This document shows positions 1 through 9,176 of a stretch of 45,813 nt of DNA, in pieces; position 1 is the stretch's first letter, and every line of letters begins with the position of its first letter. This DNA comes from an uncultured Chloroflexota bacterium (GTDB lineage: Bacteria > Chloroflexota > Dehalococcoidia > UBA2979), in NCBI GenBank assembly GCA_903917615.1, contig CAIXBH010000059.1:1-45813 (forward strand), written 5' to 3'. The notes beneath the pieces were generated by a model, which searched no databases, was not told where the DNA came from, and saw only the letters and a program-made list of their open reading frames with translations. The translations under genes were made by a program, and so were the position numbers.

Positions 1-71
1 CGAGCATCGGGAACAGCCCGTCTCTGAAGATCGCTGGCCGTTTCTCGAATCACCGCGGAGCAGGGGATCTC

Positions 72-3000
72 ATGGTTGCAGACTCGTCGGCAGACATTAG
101 GCGCTACGTCGCTGCACGTCTGAAACAGTTCGCCACCGAGTTGCTCGACCTGTCTGGTCGAAGTCGCCTGCTGAACTACCGCGAGTCATGGACCGACCGC
201 ATCGGCCCCGTCGGCTTCAGTTCCTCTTTGACGATTGACGCGGTCTTTCGATACCTCGACGACGGACGCCGCCTTGAATTCCCCGTATCGGACACAGCCG
301 CACCGACGCTGGTGAATCCCATCTCGTCGAGCCGAGTGCTGCTAGGCGTGCCCCAGATGCCTCCAGCGCAACTGCGGCGAGCACTGAAAAAACTCAGCGA
401 TGCCTACAACGAAGGCCAACGGGAGAAGGGGACGAATCACGTCTTCGCTATGTTCGGCTTCCTCGAATACGTCGCTGGAACTGTCGGCACCGATGGCATC
501 GAAGGCGATCGACGGCTCGCGCCTGTTGTACTGGTCCCTCTAGAGGTGCAGCGGGTCAGTCGCAGCGGCACTTGGCAGTACTCGTTTGTCAGTGCCGGCC
601 CAGCGGAAGTCAATCCGGCTCTCGCGGTGCTGCTAAGCACCAACTTCAACTTGGACATCCCGGCCCTAGAGGAGGGCATCCAGAACTCGACGACCGGCCT
701 ACAACTCTCAACCTACTTCCGCGCTGTTGAGCGACAGATCATCTCCAGGAAGCCGACTTGGCGGCTCCTTCCCAATCTGGCGGTCGCCGCTCTTCCGGCA
801 AGAGGCCGGATGGTCATCTACGAGGACTTGAGTCAGGGATGCTCACCGAACGACGACGACGCGATCTGGATGGCAAATCCTTGGGTCGCGAACGAGCGAG
901 TAACCAAGCTACTGGCCGGCTCCACGGATTCCGCTGACACGCTGCAAAGCGCCGACATACATCCGGTCGATTCACCAGCGCTACGCGGCGAGATCCCCGT
1001 CTTACCGCTACCGGCAGACTCGACACAGTTGTCGGCGGTTATCGATGCGCTCCGAGATCGCGACTTGGTGATTAAGGGGCCACCCGGTACCGGCAAGAGC
1101 CAGACGATTGCGAACCTCATCGCGGCGTTGCTTCAAAGACAGAAGTCAGTTCTGTTTCTCGCCGACAAGGCGGCAGCACTGGAGGTCGTACAAAAGCGGC
1201 TCGATGATGTTGGTCTAGGCCCGTTCTGCCTGCAGATTCATTCTCAGCAAGCCACACGGACAGAAGTCCTTCGGCAAGTGCGTTCGCACCTCGCGGCTGT
1301 CCGTAATAGGACTGCTCGGCCAGCCGAGTCGCTTGAAGAAGCCCGCACCCTGTATTTCGACATGCTCGACGATCTCAACCGACGAGTCGCGCTCCTGGGT
1401 GCGCGACTTGGAGAGACGCGCTACTCGATTCATTCCGCCCTGGCTGAGTTAGACGCGGTTCCCGGCTCTCGGACTTCACCGAGCGAGATGTTGTCGCTCG
1501 CCTGGGTCACGAAACGGATCACCGACCGTGACATCCAGGAGTACGTCGCACTGTGCCGCCGAATCGAGTTGCTACGCGAGACGCTGGCGCAGGACTTTGG
1601 GGTTGGCGCCGACCACCCATGGCTTCAACTCCATGACGATCAGCTCGATAACCCGGACTCGATACCGACGATCTTGGACGCACTCCGAGGCTACCGCGAC
1701 GCGACCGCACGGCTTGCCCAAGCAAGCTCGATCTTGATGGCCGAGCCAACGATCGCTGACGTGAACACGATTTCTGACTCGCTGCTCGCTAGCGTTGCTG
1801 AGCTGGGGCACCCGTCCCCTAGTGAACTCCGACCGAAAGCAATCGCCCTTCTCCAAGAAAGCGCGAAACGCCAGACTTACCGATCGGTGCTCGACCTGTC
1901 CGATCAGTTGGATGGACTCACGGAACGTATTCGGGCTCTCGCTTCCTCGCCCCCCGACCCGACGCAAGTCCTCGCCGCCAAAGACCTTCTAGAGTCGAGG
2001 AAACTTCTGGGATCCTCCCAATCGGTCTTGGCGTGGGACACGGATCTTGCAGAGGCTTGTAACCGACACAATCGACTGGTCGGGGCGACAGGTGCGTTGA
2101 CTGCGCTCACGACCCGGCTCGCCTTACCCCCGTTGCGCTCCCGCGACGACGTTCTCGCATTCAGCGAATGCCTCGACCTCGCCCAACAGCTTCGGATGCT
2201 ACTTCACGTGCGCCGCCAATCACTCGCATCACCTGATGCACTGGAGTCAGTCAAACGACTCGGTCAACGCGCGGCTGAGTTACGAGCTGCTAGCACCGAG
2301 CAGGCGCGCGAGTTCGTCGTTGTATCCGCTCAAACCAGCTCAGACGAAGTGCTCCGAGCTGCGACGAGTCTCAGGACCGCCGGGATGTTCTCGTTCCTCA
2401 GCAAAGAGGATCGGGCTGCGCGACGCCTCTACAAGACGCTCCACCGCAGGGATGCTCCCGCTTCGGTACCGGCCGCTGACGCCCTACAGACCTTCGGCCT
2501 GCACCTCCGAGACATCGAAGCATTTCGCGGATCGAACGAAGCATCTTCTCTGTTGGGGGATCTCTTTGATGGCGTCGAAACGGACTTCGCACCGATCCTC
2601 ACTTGCGCCGAGGTCCTAGACGCTGCCACCCGGCTTCGACGGCACGGAGAACTAGGTTCCACGTTGGCCCGCGTTCTCACGCACGGCACGAATGAAGAAG
2701 CCGCGTCGCTTGCCGATCTGCCTAGCCCTGAGGAATCCGAAGCGATCGGAGTGCTGCTATCAGAACTTTCATCGGCAGAGCCTGACATCACGGCGCTCGT
2801 CGTTGCGAAATCTTCCTGGATTCAGTCCGCGACCGAAGTACTGGAAGCCCTACGTTCCACGCATCTACGCGAGGACATTCCATTCGGTCCGGCGGTGACC
2901 GAGTTGTTCCAGGTGCTCGGGCAACGCGCAGAGAACCGCGAGGCCAGCGCGCGCTTCGCATCGGCACTGGCTGAGCTGACCGAGGCCGGGTATGACGTGT

Positions 3001-5372
3001 CGGGGCAGGGCGACCGGGTTACCCTCAGCCAGGATTTGGATCTGTTTGATTCATTGGAGACCGTTGCTTCGTATTGCGAAGTGCCTCCGCTGTTCGATGG
3101 GGGGGCCGTCAGTGCCTTCCTCGCGAGGACTCACAGCAACATCTCTGAGTTGGCAGCCGCGGTTGCTGGCCTGCGCCGCCAGCGTATCCACGTCGACGCG
3201 CTCTTCGGTTCGACTCCAATTCCTCGCCTTCAAGACAACCAAAGTCCTCAATCTGTCGTCGAAAGTTGCGATGAGCTTGTTGGCCAGCACGCTTCGCTCG
3301 CGGTCGCTCTGCAGTTCCTTGGCGCTGTCAGGGATGGTAGGCGGCTAGGCCTGCTTGATGGCGCCCCTAGTGGCGCCGTATTCGATTCGACCTTCTTTCA
3401 AGATGCCCACCGACGACTGTTGGTGACCCTTCTGCGGCTCGTCTTCCCGAACTTTCGAGCGATCGCGGAGGTCTCGCGAACGGAGATGGAGTCGCTGCGG
3501 GAGCGATTCGCGGATGCAGGAACACGTCTACGCAGACTGTCATCTGCGGCGGCGAACTCCGAACTTCGCGGCCGTCCGCACGTTAGCGGGGTTTCGCGGG
3601 GCAAGAGGTCCGATTGGACCGAGTGGAGTCTACTGGAGCACCAAGCATCACTGACGCGCCCGTCATTGCCCCTTCGCTCTCTACTTGAGCGCTCGGCACA
3701 TGCGCTCAAGTCCAACATGCCGTGCTGGATGATGTCGCCAAGCTCTGTCGCTCAGTTCGTGTCGCCGACGCAACGCTTCGATGTTGTGATCATCGACGAG
3801 GCGAGCCAGATGCGTCCGGAGGAGGCCGTCACGTCGATCGGGAGAGCCGAACGGTTCGTAATCGTCGGAGACGAACAACAGCTTCCTCCAACGTCATTCT
3901 TCGAGGCAGATCCCTTCGGCAACATCCCCGATGAGGAGCAAACTGAATCGATCCTGGAACTCGCCGCGGCCGTGGCACGGCCAGTTCGGGAACTGCTCTT
4001 CCACTACCGCTCGCGTCACGAAGATTTGATTCGATTCTCGAATACGAACTTCTATGACGATCGGCTTCAGATCTTCCCGTCTGCCGAGCGTGTTCTGGAG
4101 GGAGTCCCTCTCGGCGTTATCCATCATTTCGTCGGCGGCACTTATCAAGGCTCGGGCCTCAACGAAGAAGAGGCTCAGGTGGTTGCGAAAGCCGCCCTGG
4201 AGCACATGCGAACCCGCGCCGACTGGTCGCTAGGGATTGCCGCAGTCAACCAGGCCCAAGCCGATGCGATCTCTAACCTGTTGGATCAATTGGTTGTGCG
4301 GGATCCCGTAGCGCAGCGATTCTTGGCTCGCTGGGACTCGACGACGGAGCCGTTCTTCGTCAAGAACCTCGAATCGGTCCAAGGTGATGAGCGCGACGTC
4401 ATTATGATCAGCACCGTCTATGGGAAGCAGCAGGGTCAGACACGAGTTCAGCAAACCTTCGGCCCGATCAACTCCTTGAATGGACATCGTCGGCTGAATG
4501 TCCTAATCACTCGCGCGAAGTACCGGTGCGAGGTCTTCACCTCAATGCAGTCCTCGGACATCACGCCCGGACCTACGACACATCGAGGAGTCACAGTGCT
4601 CCGCGACTACCTTGCGTATGCCGCCACGGGCCATCTGTCGCGGATGATTGCGCCGACCGACGCACCAACCGGCGATTTCGACAGCCCATTTGAGGAAGCG
4701 GTCGCCGCGGCGCTTGGCGATGCCGGCTGGAAGGTGCACACACAGGTCGGCGTGAACGGATTCCGAGTCGATCTCGCAGTCGTCGATCCCGAGAATCCCG
4801 ATCGGTACATCACGGGAATCGAGTGCGACGGAGCGACCTATCACTCCTCCGCCTCTGCTCGTGACCGAGATCTGTTGCGGCAGGAAATCCTCGAAAGCAA
4901 AGGCTGGCGGCTGTATCGAATCTGGTCCGCTGATTGGTTTGCTGACCGGGAAGCCGAGCTCTCCCGCGTCCTGAGGTTCCTGGATGACCTCGTGGTCAAA
5001 CAGGACGACGGCTTCGTAGTGCCGGAGGTCGTCGGACCTGCACATGCTCATGCCGCGCCGAGCTTGCCAGCGGCAATTGAATCGTCAACGGAGGTTGCGC
5101 AAGCGCAGTGGACTCAGACTGAGACTGCCGTTGCAGATTCGGCATCGTCCACCGACGGCGACGAACGAGCTGAGGAAATCCGTCGGCTCATCCGATGGAC
5201 GGTTCCGGAGCGCGGGAGGATTTCATGGCTGGCTCTTCAAGAGTCGGTTGCCAAGGCACTTACCGAACATCTCACCGATGAACTTCGGATCGAGATCGAC
5301 CGCGAGGTGGCTGCCCTCGTTGCAGCGAAGGAAATTGCAACGGACTGGCATGACTTCTGGCGACGCGACTGA
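72..5372 (+). CDS. Large DUF4011-type SF1 helicase with C-terminal MTES_1575-like PD-(D/E)XK nuclease domain (probable defence-associated helicase-nuclease)
   Basis: 1766-aa ORF; N-terminal LLDLSGRSRLLNYR (DUF4011-like); Walker A GPPGTGKSQTIANLI; Walker B VIIDEASQM; motif VI-like NVLITRAKYR; nuclease-like FRVDLAVVDPENPDRYITGIECDGATYH; C-terminal DUF3320-like tail. Confidence 0.9.
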   Translation: MVADSSADIRRYVAARLKQFATELLDLSGRSRLLNYRESWTDRIGPVGFSSSLTIDAVFRYLDDGRRLEFPVSDTAAPTLVNPISSSRVLLGVPQMPPAQLRRALKKLSDAYNEGQREKGTNHVFAMFGFLEYVAGTVGTDGIEGDRRLAPVVLVPLEVQRVSRSGTWQYSFVSAGPAEVNPALAVLLSTNFNLDIPALEEGIQNSTTGLQLSTYFRAVERQIISRKPTWRLLPNLAVAALPARGRMVIYEDLSQGCSPNDDDAIWMANPWVANERVTKLLAGSTDSADTLQSADIHPVDSPALRGEIPVLPLPADSTQLSAVIDALRDRDLVIKGPPGTGKSQTIANLIAALLQRQKSVLFLADKAAALEVVQKRLDDVGLGPFCLQIHSQQATRTEVLRQVRSHLAAVRNRTARPAESLEEARTLYFDMLDDLNRRVALLGARLGETRYSIHSALAELDAVPGSRTSPSEMLSLAWVTKRITDRDIQEYVALCRRIELLRETLAQDFGVGADHPWLQLHDDQLDNPDSIPTILDALRGYRDATARLAQASSILMAEPTIADVNTISDSLLASVAELGHPSPSELRPKAIALLQESAKRQTYRSVLDLSDQLDGLTERIRALASSPPDPTQVLAAKDLLESRKLLGSSQSVLAWDTDLAEACNRHNRLVGATGALTALTTRLALPPLRSRDDVLAFSECLDLAQQLRMLLHVRRQSLASPDALESVKRLGQRAAELRAASTEQAREFVVVSAQTSSDEVLRAATSLRTAGMFSFLSKEDRAARRLYKTLHRRDAPASVPAADALQTFGLHLRDIEAFRGSNEASSLLGDLFDGVETDFAPILTCAEVLDAATRLRRHGELGSTLARVLTHGTNEEAASLADLPSPEESEAIGVLLSELSSAEPDITALVVAKSSWIQSATEVLEALRSTHLREDIPFGPAVTELFQVLGQRAENREASARFASALAELTEAGYDVSGQGDRVTLSQDLDLFDSLETVASYCEVPPLFDGGAVSAFLARTHSNISELAAAVAGLRRQRIHVDALFGSTPIPRLQDNQSPQSVVESCDELVGQHASLAVALQFLGAVRDGRRLGLLDGAPSGAVFDSTFFQDAHRRLLVTLLRLVFPNFRAIAEVSRTEMESLRERFADAGTRLRRLSSAAANSELRGRPHVSGVSRGKRSDWTEWSLLEHQASLTRPSLPLRSLLERSAHALKSNMPCWMMSPSSVAQFVSPTQRFDVVIIDEASQMRPEEAVTSIGRAERFVIVGDEQQLPPTSFFEADPFGNIPDEEQTESILELAAAVARPVRELLFHYRSRHEDLIRFSNTNFYDDRLQIFPSAERVLEGVPLGVIHHFVGGTYQGSGLNEEEAQVVAKAALEHMRTRADWSLGIAAVNQAQADAISNLLDQLVVRDPVAQRFLARWDSTTEPFFVKNLESVQGDERDVIMISTVYGKQQGQTRVQQTFGPINSLNGHRRLNVLITRAKYRCEVFTSMQSSDITPGPTTHRGVTVLRDYLAYAATGHLSRMIAPTDAPTGDFDSPFEEAVAAALGDAGWKVHTQVGVNGFRVDLAVVDPENPDRYITGIECDGATYHSSASARDRDLLRQEILESKGWRLYRIWSADWFADREAELSRVLRFLDDLVVKQDDGFVVPEVVGPAHAHAAPSLPAAIESSTEVAQAQWTQTETAVADSASSTDGDERAEEIRRLIRWTVPERGRISWLALQESVAKALTEHLTDELRIEIDREVAALVAAKEIATDWHDFWRRD

Positions 5373-5401
5373 CGATACGACGACGGTGAAAGGAGGCAGC
5401 C

Positions 5402-5587
5402 GTGCAGCATCAGATTAGGTTCTCGATCGAGAAGGAAACGAAGAACACTGTCCGATACCAGGAGGAGTCAGGCGGGAAGCCCCCGGTCATTGGAACTCTT
5501 TATGTGCAGAAGTGGGCCTTGGGAGTAGACGTGCCCTCAGTTCTCTCATTGACCATCAGTACCGACCCCCCTCCGCCCGATCAATGA
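5402..5587 (+). CDS. Small 61-aa protein of unknown function, GTG start, downstream of the helicase
   Basis: Strong Shine-Dalgarno AAAGGAGG at 5389-5396 ahead of GTG at 5402; protein VQHQIRFSIEKETKNTVRYQEESGGKPPVIGTLYVQKWALG... has ordered, non-low-complexity composition. Confidence 0.75.
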   Translation: MQHQIRFSIEKETKNTVRYQEESGGKPPVIGTLYVQKWALGVDVPSVLSLTISTDPPPPDQ

Positions 5588-6819
5588 CTCAACCGGTCCA
5601 TCTGTGCCTCGTATGCCGGCAACAGCGTTGGGGGCAATCCGTCAATCTCCTCAGCAGCCTTTCGCACTGCTTCGGGTAATCGCCCAAGCAGGTCGCTCAC
5701 AATCTCAACTGCGCGCGAACCAGATAGCCCCCACGCCGTCGCCTCGGCCACGAGACGATCTGACGTGACACGATCAATGCGTTGAACAGAATCGACGTAC
5801 ATCGACATGTGCTCCGTCACCCCTTCCGCCTTGTACGCGAGCGTCGACATCAAGTCGTACAGAGGCGCAAGCCGCAAGCTCAGGTCTTGAAGGTGGAGCA
5901 GAGAGAAGTTCTTCCCATGTGCATCCGCGTTGCCGAGCGCGACGTTGAAGGTGACGGCCCTCAGTAGTGCTTCGAGTGACGACCGCTCCGTCGCGCTCAT
6001 GAGCACAGCTGCGACCTTCCGGAGAGATGGACCGCCGTCTTCCTGGTACTTGTTCTTTGGCAGAATCCCGAGCGCCTGACACAGGTCTTCTTGGTGCACG
6101 CGAGTCACGATCCTCTGTGCATCGACCGTTCGGTCGAATCGTTCAATAACGATCAGCTTGCGGCCTTCGACCTGAATGACCTCGACCTCTGCCACGGGAA
6201 GCCCTGCGTACTTCGCGACGCGCATGCAGAAGGCTTCGTTCTCGACGGTGTTGCGGTACGTGGCGTGAGGGGGCTTCAGGATGTGCGTTGACGGCGTGTT
6301 GTCCACGGGCCGCCCCCAGGAGCCATCTGGCATCTTCGTCAGAAGCAGCTTGTCCTGGATGCCGGCGAGAGAAAGTCTCACACGGCCACTGACGCCGAGG
6401 GGCCGCGAACGAAGCCCTCGAACAAGTTCATCGAGCTCGGTGTCGGACAGCGGTGTAGCGGTGGACGTTGTTGCCTGTGCCGGGGGCGATGATTCGTCCG
6501 GGAGCACGATGAGCGCCCCGGCACAGTCACGGCCGAGTTCACGCAGCAAACCGAAGGTGTCATTCGCGACGAGGTCGAACTCGGCGGCGATCGTGGCGCG
6601 CGTCTCCCCTTCCGGGAGTAGGCCATCCAAGAACGCCCGCGTGCGCGCATTTGGGTATGGCTGGTCGACCACCGGCAGATTCAGCGACAGCAGCGGCGTT
6701 CCCAGGCCGAACTGGGTACGAGCATCATCGGTGTACTGGAGACGAAGACGACCGTTGCTGCCCTGCTCGATGCGAGCCACGAGGGTTCCGTAGAGCCAGA
6801 TTGAAAGGCCCCCGGCCAT
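5581..6819 (-). CDS. hipA: HipA family serine/threonine kinase toxin
   Basis: 412 aa; FLDGLLPEGETR, SLAGIQDKLLL, GNADAHGKNFSLL catalytic motif, APLYDLMST; overlaps hipB by 1 nt. Confidence 0.95.
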   Translation of the reverse strand: MAGGLSIWLYGTLVARIEQGSNGRLRLQYTDDARTQFGLGTPLLSLNLPVVDQPYPNARTRAFLDGLLPEGETRATIAAEFDLVANDTFGLLRELGRDCAGALIVLPDESSPPAQATTSTATPLSDTELDELVRGLRSRPLGVSGRVRLSLAGIQDKLLLTKMPDGSWGRPVDNTPSTHILKPPHATYRNTVENEAFCMRVAKYAGLPVAEVEVIQVEGRKLIVIERFDRTVDAQRIVTRVHQEDLCQALGILPKNKYQEDGGPSLRKVAAVLMSATERSSLEALLRAVTFNVALGNADAHGKNFSLLHLQDLSLRLAPLYDLMSTLAYKAEGVTEHMSMYVDSVQRIDRVTSDRLVAEATAWGLSGSRAVEIVSDLLGRLPEAVRKAAEEIDGLPPTLLPAYEAQMDRLSH

Positions 6820-7052
6820 TACCAGTCCGCCTCTTGCAGCGACATTCGGACGCCCAACTCCCGGAGGATGCGGAAGAGCCGCCTCATGTGCTCGGTCTCT
6901 CGGCCCTGCTCGATCTCCGACAGGTAGCTCCGGTGAAGCCCGACTCTCTCCGCGAGCTCTGCCTGTGTCAGGCCGGCCCGCGCCCGGTAGTGCTTGATTG
7001 CCGCTCCCAGCGAGTCCGCTGAGTAGATGCGGAACAGAGGCTCTTCGCCCAT
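6819..7052 (-). CDS. hipB: HipB-like XRE/HTH antitoxin
   Basis: 77 aa; HTH GLTQAELAERVGLHRSYLSEIEQGRE; directly upstream of hipA; AGGAG RBS. Confidence 0.93.
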   Translation of the reverse strand: MGEEPLFRIYSADSLGAAIKHYRARAGLTQAELAERVGLHRSYLSEIEQGRETEHMRRLFRILRELGVRMSLQEADW

Positions 7053-7065
7053 CGGTTGCTCCTAA

Positions 7066-7194
7066 TGTCGTAATTCACCGACATCATAGCAATCTACACC
7101 GATGTCGGCAAATCACGACAACCGATGAGGATGGACATATGTCTTGAAATCAAGACAAGAGTCAAAGACTACTCCTTGTCGGGATATTCAGACA
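7066..7194. promoter_or_regulatory. Array of four HipB-type operators TGTC-N10-GACA at 7066-7083, 7103-7120, 7140-7157, 7177-7194
   Basis: TGTCGTAATTCACCGACA, TGTCGGCAAATCACGACA, TGTCTTGAAATCAAGACA, TGTCGGGATATTCAGACA; starts exactly 37 bp apart; same arm-N8-arm layout as E. coli TATCC-N8-GGATA. Confidence 0.85.
7083..7111 (-). promoter_or_regulatory. Predicted sigma70-type hipBA promoter: -35 TTGCCG (7106-7111), 17-bp spacer, -10 TATGAT (7083-7088)
   Basis: Read on minus strand: TTGCCG-ACATCGGTGTAGATTGC-TATGAT; -35 lies in operator 2 and the expected start site lies in operator 1. Confidence 0.75.
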
Positions 7195-7745
7195 ACCGTC
7201 GCTGCCCGAGTCTCATCTACCAGCGATACCGCGAGACGGAACGGCGCGACCGTGATTTCGCCGCCGGTGAACAGTGATTCCGATGTTTGTGCAGTGGTAG
7301 CGACGGCGCGGACTTAGCCGCAGCGTTGCTATCCGCCCGCAACCAGACACAACCCTGACAGCCCCGCCATCGACGAGGATTTGCCTCGCTTTGGCGGTGC
7401 CCCCCGACCCGCAGTCGCTTCCGCCATTCGCGAGGTCGGTCCCTCTCGACACTTCGCGGCGCCGAGTTCGACGCCTGTTGCGCGTGTCACGGCCGGGTGA
7501 CGGCTTCGACCCGATACTCCGCCCGCACGACGTGGCCGACGGGGTAGCGGGAGACGTGCCTCGGCGGATCCGCGTGGGGTTGGACACGCCCTGGACGAAC
7601 CAGCAGCGGGACGACTCACCGTGAGATCCTCGATCAGGTCGGCGGACGCAGGACCGAGGCGGCTCCGCCGCGGCGTTCGCCGCCCCGTGGCTGGGCAGGT
7701 CACGCGTCCCAGAGTTCTGACAAGGCACACATTGGGAGGCGGACA

Positions 7746-8150
7746 ATGGCATCGACCGCGATTGCAGCGGCAGCGACGCTCGTGACGATGGGCGTGCTCG
7801 ACGCGATCTGGCTGACGACGATGACCACACGCCTCTACCGCAGGCAGCTCTCCGGCCTGCTGCTCGACGCACCGAGCATGGTCCCCGCGCTCGCGTTCTA
7901 CCTGCTGTACGCCATCGGCGTCCTGGTGCTGGTCGTGCGTCCGGCGCTCGACGGCGACTGGCCGCTGAGTCGCGTGGTCGCCGTTGGTGCACTGCTGGGC
8001 CTGGTCGCGTACGGCACCTACGACCTCACGAATCAGGCTACCGTCCGAGGATGGTCGATGGTCGTCACCATCGTCGACATGGCGTGGGGAGCGTCCCTCA
8101 CCGCCGTCGTCGCCGCGATCGCCATCGTGGTTGCGCGCCGGTTTGCCTAG
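7746..8150 (+). CDS. DUF2177 family membrane protein
   Basis: 134 aa, TM-rich, GVLDAIWLT...YGTYDLTNQATVRGWS motif typical of DUF2177; upstream GGGAGG. Confidence 0.85.
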   Translation: MASTAIAAAATLVTMGVLDAIWLTTMTTRLYRRQLSGLLLDAPSMVPALAFYLLYAIGVLVLVVRPALDGDWPLSRVVAVGALLGLVAYGTYDLTNQATVRGWSMVVTIVDMAWGASLTAVVAAIAIVVARRFA

Positions 8151-8175
8151 TGCGCAACGCACGGACGGGGTGCTC

Positions 8176-9174
8176 ATGGGCGCGCTAGCAAGAGTCGTGG
8201 ACCGCGCCATCGAGTGGCCGGTGGTGACCTCATTCACGTGGATCGGTTACGCCGTGCGACGTCGTGTCGCCCGGTGGCGGGCACTGGAGTCCTACGACCT
8301 CTCCGGCCGCATAGCGTTGGTCACGGGGGGCACGTCCGGCATCGGCTTCGCGGCCGCGCTGGCGCTCGCGAAGATGGGCGCCCACGTCATCATCCTTGGT
8401 CGCGACGAGGCACGGACCGATGCGGCACGCCTCGAGTTGGTGAGGCTCGCCGACTCTCAGCGCATCTCGACAGTCCTGGCATCGATGGACGACGCCGAGG
8501 AGGTGCGACGAGCAGCGGCCGAGGTGCTCGCGCAGCACGCTCGACTCGACATCCTGGTTCACAACGCGGGAGCGCTTGCGGCGGAGTATCGCTGCTCTCC
8601 GATGGGGGTCGAGCAGACCTCCGCGGCGCAGGTCGCCGGACAGTTCCTCCTGACGGGACTGCTGCTCACGCGACTTGAGATCGGCGCTCCCGGCCGCGTG
8701 ATCACGGTCTCGTCCGGCGGTGCCTACCTCGCCCCGCTCACCGTCTCAGGCCTCGACCCCGCGCCCGCCGCATTCGATGGCGCGAAGCAGTACACTCTGG
8801 CGAAACGCGCACAAATCGCGCTTACGGAACTGTGGGCCGAGCGTGCCAGGGGACGTTCCGTCGTGTTCCACTCGATGCACCCCGGCTGGGTCGACACGCC
8901 GGGCCTGGCGGCGTCGCTGCCCCGATTCCGCCAACTGCTGCGCCCACTCCTGAGATCGCCCGAAGAAGGCGCAGACACGATCGCGTGGTTGGCGGCCGCT
9001 CGCCAGCCGGAGAAGTCCAGCGGCGCGTTCTGGTTCGACCGCGTACAGCGCCCCACGCACCGCATCGCGAAGACGCGAGCGGCAGACACCGCGGAGCGGC
9101 GTGAGCGCCTCTGGCAGTGGTGCGAGGCGACGAGCGGGTGGCTGCTTGACCGGCCGGGCGAGACAGGAGCCTAG
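8176..9174 (+). CDS. Short-chain dehydrogenase/reductase (SDR)
   Basis: VTGGTSGIGFAAALALA NAD-binding motif, HNAGAL, YTLAKRA; start moved to ATG 8176 after the DUF2177 stop. Confidence 0.9.
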   Translation: MGALARVVDRAIEWPVVTSFTWIGYAVRRRVARWRALESYDLSGRIALVTGGTSGIGFAAALALAKMGAHVIILGRDEARTDAARLELVRLADSQRISTVLASMDDAEEVRRAAAEVLAQHARLDILVHNAGALAAEYRCSPMGVEQTSAAQVAGQFLLTGLLLTRLEIGAPGRVITVSSGGAYLAPLTVSGLDPAPAAFDGAKQYTLAKRAQIALTELWAERARGRSVVFHSMHPGWVDTPGLAASLPRFRQLLRPLLRSPEEGADTIAWLAAARQPEKSSGAFWFDRVQRPTHRIAKTRAADTAERRERLWQWCEATSGWLLDRPGETGA

Positions 9175-9176
9175 GC

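Noticed and set aside
7066-7194. 37-bp periodic repeat considered as a CRISPR-like array
   Set aside because: Units are degenerate 18-bp palindromes with AT-rich centres in front of hipB, fitting operators; there are no identical repeats with unique spacers.
7440-7500. GTTCGA-containing segment considered as a tRNA T-loop
   Set aside because: Flanking 5-bp stem does not pair and there is no acceptor stem or anticodon arm.
7213-7992. Minus-strand ORFs of 259 and 302 aa in and beyond the gap between hipB and DUF2177
   Set aside because: Low-complexity Arg/Ser-rich translations antisense to DUF2177; no recognisable family, so the gap is treated as non-coding.
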